Assembly (NCBI RefSeq): GCF_036417845.1
Contig: NC_089994.1
Span: forward strand, 16,820,001 to 16,884,000
Direction: 5' to 3'
Source: Apteryx mantelli
Lineage: Eukaryota > Chordata > Aves > Apterygiformes > Apterygidae
DNA length: 64,000 nucleotides
How positions within the stretch are numbered: position 1 is the stretch's first letter; the number at the start of each line of letters is the position of its first letter. Of this stretch, positions 1 to 11,761 are shown piece by piece. The notes under the pieces were generated by a model that saw only the letters and a list, made by a program, of their open reading frames with translations, did no database searches and was not told the origin of the DNA. The translations under genes were made by a program, and so were the position numbers.

Positions 1-1
1 A

Positions 2-1760
<1,759 letters not shown>

Positions 1761-1813
1761 TTTTGTGACCTGACGGTTGTGACAGCGGCAAGAGCGAGTG
1801 AGTCTGCGGGAGC

Positions 1814-1823
1814 ATTTAATATA
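1814..1823 (-). promoter_or_regulatory. HPD: TATA-like box of HPD
   Basis: On the minus strand the window reads TATATTAAAT about 54 bases upstream of the HPD initiator ATG at 1760. A start site near 1790 would leave a 5' UTR of about 30 bases. A TATA promoter suits a tissue-restricted liver gene. The motif is seen directly; its use is inferred. Confidence 0.4.
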
Positions 1824-1829
1824 GTGACA

Positions 1830-3380
1830 GAAAGCTCCTCCTCGGCCCCACCTTCTCCCACCAGCAACCCGAACCATTTGCAACCCAACGATTTATTTGG
1901 TTTGGGCTGGAACCGGTCCTGTCCCAGGGGAGAGGTGACAGAGCGGGGCCCTGGGGTCAGCATCGTGCAGGCTGCCAAATGCGAGGCGGTCTCTAAGGAC
2001 TTGCGACTTGTAGAACTGGGTTTCCTAAGGGACGAGAGACTTGACCGCGGCATCGCGCCGCAGCCCAGGCAGGCTCCCCGCTGCGCTGGCTGGTGGCGCG
2101 GGCTCGCACGCCCCTCGCTCGTGTCCGACGAGCCCCCCGGGACTGGCCTGTCTGTCACTCAGTCCCTTTGAGGCTTTGGCTTGGAGCCGATGCAGTCGGT
2201 GTGTACAAGTGCCAGCGCGGCCCCTCTTGAGGCTGTTTGCATTTCTGGTCCAGAGCACAGAGAGGTTAAATGCACACCGCAGCGTGCACACGAGCACGTT
2301 CCTCTTTGGTGCCTCTGCTAAACCCTGCGGTGCAGCCGCTCCGGCAGCGGCGTGCACCGGGACCGGACTGAGCCACGGCACAGCTCAGGCACGGACACAG
2401 CAACGCTTGCACAAGCGGATGCCCGTCTGTGCCAGGCCCACCCGCGTTTCAGCAGGTACAGCTCGCCTCCGTGCAAGCCCAAGGTTGTCCCTCCCGTCAG
2501 GTCTCCCAAAATCCCATCATGGTTGTTGCAGGGTGATGCAAGAGCAGGCAGCACCTCCCTGCTGGCACCTGCCCCGCCAGCCCCACCGCCTGCCCGCGGG
2601 GCCGTTCACCCTCTTCCGCGCTGGCCCGGGGGAGGAGGCCTCTGGCCCCCGGGGCCCAGCACAGGCTTGAGCCTCCACCCCGGGGCTTTCGGCACAGCCA
2701 GGAGAGAGCGCAGGCATGTCCGTTCCTCCGGAACACTGCCATCCCATCGCCCATCCGCTTACAGTTAAACCAGTGCCCGTGCTCTTCTCTCTGAGAAACC
2801 AATGCTGTGAAGGTCAAAAAAGTAACGGTGAATTGCCTGCAAGCGGTTAAAAGTGTTTGCAGAAAGACAGAGGAAGTAAAAAAACCTTTCATAGACGCTA
2901 GTGGGTAAAACACCAGCACGCACGCACACATCCCCCAGCCCGCAGCATCTGGAAGCGATTGGAAAACCAGAACGGCACGAACTCCTCATGCTTCAAAAGC
3001 TGCCTGTAGGCACTCGCCAGAAATAAAGCAAGGGAAAGATTAGCATGAAAGGCTTTAACAGGGTGTAAATAGCACCACTGCAACTCTGTGCACATATGGG
3101 GTGTGGCCGGGGGAGCGTTTCGCCCCACTCCGCTGCATACCAGCGTCCCATGAAGCGGCACAGCAGCTGTCGGCCCTTTCCATGCGCTCTCAATCAAAGA
3201 CCTGGAGAGGCCGGCTGTGAAATGCAGCCGTGGAGCCCTCGCCGCCTCCAAACCGCCGCGGGGCTGCGGCTGGGGGTGTAAATTTATCGTAAAGGCACCT
3301 AGAGCAGTGCGGGGCCTTGGGCGACCTGCTGCAGAGGCCGGGACGAACCAGCACGTGAAAACGCGCGCAGGGACCGGCCG
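1830..3380. other. HPD-PSMD9 divergent intergenic region
   Basis: This is the space between the head-to-head HPD and PSMD9 genes. It has mixed composition with GC-rich stretches around 2,050-2,750. Open frames occur on both strands, but none resembles a known protein and all look like products of high GC. I see no repeat family and no RNA gene. It probably carries promoter-proximal control sequence for both genes. Confidence 0.5.
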
Positions 3381-3394
3381 CAGCCAAGCAAAGC

Positions 3395-3612
3395 TGCCTG
3401 CCCGGCTCCGCCCCCTTTCTTGACCCCGCCCCCTACTCGGCCCCGCCTCTTCCACGACCCCGCCCCTTCACCAGGTCCCGCCCACGAAGCGGGCGGGGCT
3501 GCAGCTCCTGTCCCCGCCCCTCGCTTCGCCGTCTGTGACGCGGGTTGGCCCCCGTCGCTGCCCGTAGCGGCGGTTTCCGCGCTCGCGCCGCTCTGCGCAG
3601 CTGGGCGCCGCC
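3395..3612 (+). promoter_or_regulatory. PSMD9: PSMD9 CpG-island promoter with five GC boxes
   Basis: Five CCGCCC-type GC boxes begin near 3408, 3426, 3443, 3460 and 3478, spaced 17-18 bases apart. A sixth, inverted box (GGGCGGGG) lies at 3491-3498. They precede the PSMD9 ATG at 3613 by 130-200 bases. No TATA box is visible. This is a housekeeping-type promoter expected to use Sp/KLF factors, in keeping with broad expression of proteasome assembly genes. Confidence 0.7.
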
Positions 3613-6600
3613 ATGGCGCAGCCCGGGGGCGGCCGCGCCGTCACCGTGAGCGACGTGCAGCAGCTGGTGAGGAAGAAGGACGAGATCGAGGCGCAGATCA
3701 AGGCCTACTACGAGGTCCTGGAGGACGTGAGTGCGCCAGGCCGGGCCGGGCCGGGCCGGGCCGGGCCCGGCCCTTCGGGGCCCCGCGGCGGGCGGCGCCG
3801 GCGCGGGGGGAGGGGCACGCGGGGATGCCCGTGAGCCTCCGTGGGTGGGTGTGTGGGGGTACACGCGGGCGCAGGTGCTCGTCAGTGCGGGGGTGTATGA
3901 TGTGCAGGGGCACACTGGTGTTCGGGGGCGTATGGCGCGCGGGGGCGCAGCGTGCCGGGGTACATGGGGCGCCCACGCACAGCGCGGGCCCTGCAGCCCT
4001 CTGGCCTCGCTGCCCCGCGTGTCCCCCAGCCTTTGGGCACGCTGCCCGTGCTGGTAAGGGCCCCCGGTGCTAGCGCTGCAGTGGGGGCCGCCTCTGCCCT
4101 GTGTCGGAGGGCTGCGGGTCCGCAGGGCGCCGTGGGCTGTACCCCCCTGGCAGCCCCACTGTGGCAGCCCCGCTTGGGCTGGCCTTGGCCGTGCGGCGCT
4201 GAGGTGCCCCGCGCAGGCAGGGCTCGAGCATCCCTCGCCTTTGGGTGCCTCCGCTCCTGTGGGCATCTCCTCTGAGTGGTCGCCATGCAAGAAATTATTG
4301 TCAGCCACTTCCCGCAGCTGCCCTGGCATTTTAAATAGGCTTTTACCTTCCAGATGTTTAGTTAAACGTCTCTTTAATGCATAGGCGCGTTTCTCTCTTT
4401 CTGTGCAATTAGAAGCAAAGAGGGTGGTTTGCAGCTCCATGACTGCCTTTCTCCCCGCAGCAAAAGGGCGTTGGGATGAACGAGCCGCTCGTTGATGTGG
4501 AAGGGTTTCCTCGTGCAGATATTGATCTCTACCAAGTTCGCACTGCCCGGCACAACATTATCTGTGAGCGGATTCTCTCTTGGTAACGCTTCTCTGAGGA
4601 CAGGACTGGGTGAGGCAGAGCCTCCCTGGGAGAAGTCTTTCTCCTAGTGCACAGATGAGGGGAGAGGAGCTCCCCCACCAACCAGGAATAAACCAAAGTG
4701 AAAATATAGCTGTGTGAGACATGCACGCTTCTGTTATTTGGAAGGACAAATATCCTTAATTCCTGTTAGTAACAATTAGTAACAACTGTACAGCTATTTA
4801 AGTAACTGAAACATCATGTTGAGCTGTTTGTTTACTGCAAATGTTTCATTCAGCTTGAAAAACAGGGTTGGTCTGACTTTGTTTTTAACATGTTTTGTTC
4901 TGTCCTCATAGCTAACAGGGATTGACTTGGTCAGTAAAATGCTTTTGTCCACGTGCTGTTGCAGAGTCATTGAAATTTTTCTGCTACTGCTGTGGACCTA
5001 TTTGGCATTCATGAAATAGTGAAGCATTTTTGTGGCGTTTATAAAATAAACGTTGGGTAAAAAATAGCTTGGCATTTATTTCCGCTCAGGCTTACCTCAT
5101 GCCCTGTATTTGGGATGGCTTTTGCTCTAGATACTTAACAGGAAATGATTTGATGGAAAAAAGACTTCAGCTGCTTAATGATTTCTAGGTTACTTTGGGC
5201 CTCCTAGCCCTTACTGTTTCCTGGCATTTTTACTGAACTTCGTAGGGTGGTTTCCTCTGCACCTGACTTATATCGATAGCCAGTGCCCTGGCTGTGAGCA
5301 GGGCTGTCACCAGCACCCAGTAGATAAGCTGACAGAAAGTTATTGCTAGCCACAGCTGAGATCCAAGAGACCCAGAATACTGTTTTCCGAGTGAAAGCTC
5401 GGTTGTGGAGGAAGATGTGTCTGCCAAGAAAGAACCCTTAGGATGGAACTTGCTCCTGCTATCTCTGTGCTAATGGTCTTCCCCCACAGGTTTGCAGAAT
5501 GATCACAAGGCCTTGATGAAGCAAGTGGAGGAAGCTCTTCACCAGCTGCATGCCCGGGAGAAGGAGAAGCATGCCAAGGATGAGGCAGAAGCCTTGGCTG
5601 AGGCAATGAACCAGAACCAGAGCCTGCCACAGGCTTTTGCCAGAGTTAATGCAGTTACTCCAGGGTCTCCTGCAAGTATCTCGGTGAGTTGTGCGGTCTG
5701 ACAGCCGACAGGGAGAGCTTCTTTGGGACCCGGAAGGGAGATGTGGCAGATGGCTCGCTCTGTCTCCTTGCTGACAACTGGGAATAAGTTGTGGGTTCTT
5801 GGGTTACCTCCACCCCACCTTAAGCGTTAGTTAAATGCTCAGTAACCTTCTCCACTGCCATAATTATTCTTGAAAGCTTCTATGGCGGACACAACCCTTG
5901 CATGCCAATGCCAGGGTCACTTTGGGATGTCCTGTAAATAGATAAGTTCTCAGCTGTATTGTTGCACCACACAGCTCATGTGCAAGACCTCACTGATCAT
6001 TCTAGCCTCAATATTTCTCCTTCCATAATCGGATAAAGGAATGAGTACTTGCTTCTTTTTAAGGACATGAAGAGGATATCATGTAGTTCAGTTGCCTAAA
6101 TGGTGAGACGAGTAGGGTCTTGGCACACCTCTCTCCATGTGGCTAGGTGGAGGATGCTCCTGTGAACAGGCAGATATTGCCTGTCTTTGGAGAATGCAGA
6201 TACTCATCTGCCTTCTCTCACTGTCCAGGGGCTCCAGGTCGATGATGAGATTGTGGAGTTTGGCTCTGTCAACGTACACAACTTCCAGAACCTGCAGAAC
6301 ATTGCCACAGTGGTGCAGCACAGCGAAGGGGTGAGCTAGTTTCTGCTGTAACTGTATTCTCTTGACTGTCTTTATTAGCTGCAGGTTTTTCAATGGAATT
6401 TAGATCTCTGTTTCTGACATGGAAGAGATGATCTCAATGTTAAATTCAGTCTGTGCTGTTCTAGCCTTGTTCCTCCACAGCACTGAGATAGCTCTCTCTG
6501 TCCAGCTCTCCAGGCAGAAGTTAAGAGGTGCATGGCCTTTGCTGTGGATATCATCCCTTCTGTTCCTCCCCTGGGGGCCTCCCTGCAGCAGTAGGAGCTT

Positions 6601-7352
6601 ATTGCCATGCCACCCACGTGGCCTCATGGACTGGCCAAAGACGCTACTACAGCCATCGAGCACCTTATAGTGGAAGTGACAGATCTTGCTGAGCTGTCTC
6701 CCCACCGAATACTCCCGGCTTTCAGTTCTAGCTACAGGGGTGGGAATGGGAACTGCCAAAGATGGCAGGTCCCCCAGGGCCAAATGTTCTTCCTCTGGTA
6801 CTTCAGCAGAAGAATGGAGAAGAGGGATGACTTGATAAAGGAAAGTTGCCATGTTTTTGTTTTTCTTTCTTTCTTTTTTTTCCCTTCAGAGACCCCTGAG
6901 TGTGACTGTAATCCGCAGCGGCAAAAAAGTGCACGTGGGGCTGACACCAAAGCGCTGGGCTGGGAAGGGCCTTCTGGGGTAAGTTGCTGTGTTGCTTATC
7001 AGTATGGATGCAGCTTTTGCCCAGCTCGGAGCAAGCTTCCTGCGGCAGGGCCAGCTCTGGGCTTTGCTCTCTCTGTGTTGCTGCCTGCTCTGATGTACTT
7101 CAGCGGCCGGTGCTCAGTGAGAGCTGGAGGCTGACGGTTTAGCACAGTGATATGAGTAGATGGGTTGTATCAAACGAGAGCACGAGGGGAAAGATCTCAG
7201 TGGCCAGTTTGATCAGTAAAGGAAACCAACAGAAGAGGGATGTGGAGGGTCTGATTCATGCCATGTTAGATCTTCTGTGTTTGGGAGCTGAGACATTAAT
7301 GTTTCTTTCTACACTCTTTTTCAGCTGCAATATCATTCCCTTGCAAAGATGA
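3613..7352 (+). CDS. PSMD9: 26S proteasome non-ATPase regulatory subunit 9 (p27, Nas2 orthologue)
   Basis: PSMD9 is a cytosolic chaperone for assembly of the proteasome base; family knowledge places it on the ATPases Rpt5 and Rpt4. Six coding exons join in phase: 3613-3726, 4461-4563, 5490-5683, 6229-6330, 6890-6978 and 7325-7352, with GT-AG borders throughout. The total is 209 residues against 223 in human, shorter mainly at the N-terminus. Residues 11-38 ([20 protein letters not shown] onward) begin a helical N-terminal domain that continues through [16 protein letters not shown]. The PDZ-like domain spans roughly residues 125-195 and holds [18 protein letters not shown]. The protein ends CNIIPLQR, as in human PSMD9. 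The ATG at 3613 has a CCGCCATGG Kozak context. No defect is seen. Confidence 0.97.
3739..3773. repeat. (GGCCG)n microsatellite at PSMD9 intron 1 start
   Basis: About six tandem GGCCG units lie 12 bases after the exon 1 donor of PSMD9. They are followed by CGGGCCCGGCCC-type palindromic sequence. The tract is GC-only and should fold strongly as RNA. Confidence 0.85.
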
Positions 7353-8135
7353 CCATTGCTTGGAAAACAGTAAAGCTGAAGCTTGTGCCTGCTTTCTGGA
7401 CTCTGATCTGATTTGAAAACTTCCCCTACAGTCTTCGTGTTTTTGCTGAAACAAGTGTTTCAGAGGCTGTGACCTCCAGGTGCCGGACTCGCAGGGTACG
7501 AAGGCGCTCTGATGGAGCAGGGCCTTGGCGCAGTTCAGAATTGCGCTGGTTTGTAAGGAGTAGCCTGTAGGGTTGCAGGATATGGCTTCTCATCTCTTGT
7601 ACCCCATATCAATTCGGAATCAGGCTATAAAGAGATGCAAAATTCTTCAGTTAATGAAGGACTTGATACAGATTCTAAGAAAACAAGAAATACTCTGATT
7701 TGCCGATAACAAAGCATTTTTTCCTTCCCCCTAAAATTTCTCACTGAAAATCTTACAAAATATGCTAAGAAGTCCTGGGGCACTTTCGTTTTGTCTATAA
7801 TAATAGGTCACAGTCAGGAAATGTGCAAGTGCAAGTTTGATCTTCCCTGTGTTACTACAACTTTTGAAGTCGCTAAATATGAAAGAATTTTCAGAACTCT
7901 ATTTTAACTTAATGGGATAAAGAATAGGGGTTATAATACTACTTTTCTTTACTTTTAGTATTTCCTATAGTCATGACTATGTAAAATTAGTCCTAATTTG
8001 ATTAAAAAAAATTTTTTTTCCAGTTTATTTGCTGTAGTTGGTTTTATGGTGTATGAACTCTATAAGGGGATTTTGCAGGTGATTGGTTTGTTTTAAGCTT
8101 GTTTCCAGTTGAACTTCAAAGTACTTTCCCAAAAC

Positions 8136-8141
8136 AATAAA
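8136..8141 (+). other. PSMD9: PSMD9 polyadenylation signal (candidate)
   Basis: AATAAA lies 784 bases after the PSMD9 stop and is followed within 30 bases by T/G-rich sequence. It is the first canonical hexamer after the stop. The implied 3' UTR is 7353 to about 8160. Confidence 0.6.
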
Positions 8142-8169
8142 CCTGAGTAATGCGTCTGTCTCCGTTCTT

Positions 8170-10380
8170 GTAGAAGTTGTTATTTTGGGGCAATAATTGT
8201 GGGCCAAGTTGGGCGGGTTAAAAGCAGGTCTGCCTAGACACAAAAGCATGACTGCTGACCTTCCAGTGCCAAAGCCCAGGTAAGATACAAGTCTTGCATT
8301 AGTGCTTTGTAAGCAGGTTGTGGCCATAAGTAACACATCAAACATAATGAGCAACTTTGCCGTAAATGTTAATAACCAGAACCGAAACAGACTGAAAAAG
8401 TGGACTGATAAGCACGCTTTTAAGTCATTCATTGAGGTCTCTGTTAAATTGAGCAGCTTTATCCTTTTGATATTCTAAGCCTTTGTATTTCAGCATACGG
8501 TTTGACAGAGCAGATTCTTGCTGAAATGGCAAAGCTTCAAAGCAAAGCTCAGTGATTGCTGCAGACTTTGTGGTGCTATGGGGGAAGTATTACTGCAGCA
8601 GCCTATGGAAGTGTTCCTTGGATAAGATTGTGTCTATATAATCCCCATCAAACTTGGTCTAACCTTGGTTTCTACCTTAGCAATTCCTGTGTTGTCCCTT
8701 CAAGTAATTTTAAAAGGGCCAAAACATCAAAATTTTGCTCAGTCTCTTTTGAAGAATAATTGAGAATGGGAGGCATTCTGGCACCCTCTGTTGCATGTAA
8801 ATCCTGCTTCTGCTCTACCGGAGTTGTTCTAAGGCCCCTGTTCCGTAGCAGGATTGACTCTTCCTGACACTGTGGTCCCATGCACATAGACTTGCATGAC
8901 ATCAGAATTTTTAAAAGCATGTTGTACCAGATTTTCTGCAAAAGAAGTTGTCTTACCTGCAAGTAAGACGGGTGCTGCTGCAGTTTCTAAACGTATGTGA
9001 CTGCACTCAGGTATGTATGTGAGCTGTTCTTCCTGATTGTCCCTGTAAAACAGAACGTAGCTGTAAGCGTGGAGACAAATCTCATATTGAGATCAGGGGA
9101 TGTGTCCTTCCAGGCCTTGGCGTTTGTGCTCCCCGGATGAAGTGGCCTCCCGAGTTCCAGCTTTCTCCCCTCTGGCTGAAGTGAATCAGTGCATCAGTCT
9201 AGCCCGGATCAGTCAAGTTAATTCCTGCTGTCAAGGAGCTCGTTTCCCTTTTGCAGTGGAGAACATCGTGCTTCAGAGGGCTCCTAGGACACACGCTACT
9301 ACAAAAGCCTGGCGGAGCTAACTGCTGTATCCCCAGGCCCACTCACTGTTGGTGTGTCTGGAGCAGAAAAGGTTGAGCAATCCCAGCAAGTATAAGCACG
9401 GATTATGTTGCAAAACCTGCTGCAGCTGTATAAGATCTGAATGTCCTCCTTAGGCCACGCTCAACCCCCTGCAGCAGAAGAGGTGCTGCTCGGTCTGCTG
9501 GGGCTGCGGGAGTAAACGCAAGGCAGGTTGTGCTGGTGGCAAGCAGAGATCGACTTCTGCATGCAGTGTGATCAGGGAACGGGGCCAGAAGGTTGCTGGG
9601 TGAAAAAAATTCACTGTTTTGAACAAACTTTTACGTGCGTGTGCTGATGCGCTGGATGGGGGGGACTGAAAATTTGGCCGTGGTCCAAAGGTGGTCATTG
9701 CTGCAACTTCCAGAAAGTGGCCAAGAGCTGGAGAGGACGAGCCGGGAGCCGGAGCAGAGACCGGCACACGTCGCCGCGGCAGGTTGGTTGTGATCGAGCC
9801 AGGAGCCAGCCCGGAGGGGCAGGAGCGAGTCGGGGGAGCTGCTGCTCCGGCTCCCAGGGCAGGGGGGGAGCGGGGGGGCCAGCGCCTGGGTCTGCAAACC
9901 ACGAGGGCTGCGGTGACTCTTGCAAAACTCGGGACTGGGATCCTGCGGGTTGCAGGTGGCCGTGAATTACCAGCTGCGGTTTGATTCGTGTCCCCCCTTT
10001 AATCAGGTTTTTGGTCCTGGAGCCGTAAAATCCTCCAATCTGACTGGCCGTGCTCCCAACGCGGAGTTCGGAGGAGGCGGGCGAGACCCAGCGCCTCTGC
10101 GGGTCGAGGGGCTGATGCGAAACGAGGACGAAACCGCTTTCCTTTCCCAGCAGGGTACCGGCCTCCTGCTGGGCAGAAGGAAAAACAAATTGGATTGAGA
10201 AATTGTTATTTGAGCTTAATAGCGGAGCTGAAGAGCTTGGAGCCCGGTATCCGCCGAGGAGGAGGCGACGGCTCGGAGGGGGCCCCGGGGCTGCGGGGAC
10301 GGGCAGCCGCAGCGGCTGCTTTCCCTGGCTTTGGCTCGTGTGGCGGGACAGGGATGGGGATGGGGACGGGGGCCAGGCGC
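8170..10380. other. PSMD9-CFAP251 intergenic region
   Basis: Composition shifts from about half AT near 8,200 to strongly GC-rich after 9,650. No exon with convincing homology is visible. Open frames on both strands after 9,450 are GC-driven. The right end probably merges into the CFAP251 promoter island. Confidence 0.5.
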
Positions 10381-10438
10381 TTTCCCCGGGAGCCCCCCCC
10401 CGTTCCGCAGTGCTTCCGGCGCGTCGCCGGCGGTTGCC

Positions 10439-10452
10439 GTTGCCGGGGGAAC
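10439..10452. promoter_or_regulatory. CFAP251: RFX X-box candidate upstream of CFAP251
   Basis: GTTGCC-GG-GGGAAC fits the X-box pattern RYYNYY(N1-3)RRNRAC at all defined positions. A second GTTGCC half-site overlaps its left side from 10433. RFX factors drive cilia genes through such sites, and CFAP251 is a ciliary gene. The site lies 380 bases before the candidate ATG at 10832. The match is seen; the function is inferred. Confidence 0.45.
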
Positions 10453-10831
10453 CGGAGTCGGTGCAAACAGCAGTGGGGAGCGGAGGTGGGATGCCGGCGC
10501 TGGCCCCCGCGCGGGGTGAAGGGAGGCCCCGGGAGCTTGGTGGGAAGCAGGACATGGGGTGGGAGATGCCTGGGATCAGCCGCTGCTTGGGCCCGGCCAG
10601 GGGACGAGGCTGAGGCCGGCGGCGTGGCCGGTGCCGGCAGCTCCCGGCGCCAAAGCTTTCCGTGAGTGGGACGGCGGCGTTGGCTCAGATCCGGGCCCGC
10701 GAGCTTCCGCCCCGGCCTGAGGGGCTTGGCACAGGGGCTCCCCGAGAGCTGGCGTTTCGGGGGGGGGGGAGGGGGAGGGGGAGGCTTTTTCACCAAACCC
10801 CGCGTGTTTCGGAAGGAAGCCGAAGGTGAGG

Positions 10832-11256
10832 ATGGACGGCCCGAGCGAGGCCACCCCAGAGGAAGGCAGCGAGGGCAGAGTGGAAGCAAGCGGAGCGTCG
10901 AAGGGGATGTGCCAGGACGGACAGACACCTCCGGAGGCAACGGTACCGTCGGGGTCCCTGGGCCAGGTCATGACGGGAACGGAGACCCCATCCCCGGGAC
11001 CAGGAGGGATGTCCCCGGGACGGGAGGAGCAGCCGCAGGGCCGGATTGCTCCCTGCCACGCGCAAGCCGGCCGATGGGCGCGGGGAGAAGGGCTGCGAGG
11101 GGAGCAATCAGCGCCCGCGGTGGCGGTTCCCATGCAGTTTCCCGTTTTGCAACTGCTCGCGGTGCCGTTAAACGCGCTCCGTGTTGGGATGGAGCCTTCT
11201 CTGCTTAATCTCGATCCGGCCGCGAGCGTTCGCCGGACACCTGAGCCGTCGGGAGG
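10832..11256 (+). CDS. CFAP251: Candidate first coding exon of CFAP251 (end uncertain)
   Basis: An open frame from ATG 10832 begins MDGPSEATPEEGSEGRVE. This acidic, low-complexity start resembles the Glu-rich, poorly conserved N-terminus of WDR66/CFAP251 proteins. The next downstream coding segment (frame open from 11762) has no ATG of its own, so an upstream initiating exon is required, and this is the best candidate I see. The 3' border is unclear: GT sites at 10943, 10967 and 11257 keep the frame open to that point, but none is a strong donor, and only the first half of the frame looks protein-like. Treat the start as tentative and the end as a maximum. Confidence 0.33.
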
Positions 11257-11761
11257 GTGATACGAGCAGGAGGGAGCTCGGCCTCGTCCCCGCGCTCGGG
11301 TGAAACGTTACCATGCCCGGCTCAGCGACGGCAGTGGCGGCGGCTTCCAAACTAGGCTTACATCTCGCAGGGGAGACGGCTACAAAAAATAAAGCAGCCC
11401 CGTGGGAAGAGGCGAGAGCCGATGCGGGTCCCGAGCGCCAAGACTAGGATTAAGCAGCCGGTACGCGGACTGCTGCGAAGTCTGTCCGGGAGCTGCCGCC
11501 GGCTCTGACGCCCCAGGGCTATTTAATATATTTATTAGCGATCTGGCGAGGGGCTGAGGAAGGAGGCGGCAGGGCTGGGTTTTCCGGTGAGCCCTTTGCG
11601 TCCATCTCGCCCCCGGTGCCTCCTGTTTGACCCCCTCCAATCCATCCTGGATTTGCAAGCAATTCCTCACCACTGCCTTGCCAGCCTTGGTGCAACAACT
11701 GATATTGGGTGCGCGTGAAGCAGAATAGTCAGGGGACAGAGAGCAAAAAGGCCCGTTTTAG

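Noticed and set aside
3433-4440. Minus-strand 335-codon frame across the PSMD9 promoter and exon 1
   Set aside because: It is a shadow frame of GC-rich sequence that crosses the GC-box array and exon 1; there is no family signature.
9456-9602. Short cysteine-rich reading (RCCSVCWGCGSKRK) on the plus strand
   Set aside because: It has no start codon, no signal peptide and no neighbouring exon with the same pattern, so it is likely chance.
9695-10940. Long minus-strand frames of 286 and 244 codons upstream of CFAP251
   Set aside because: They are Pro/Ser/Arg low-complexity peptides from a GC-rich island, with no conserved motif and no matching splice structure.
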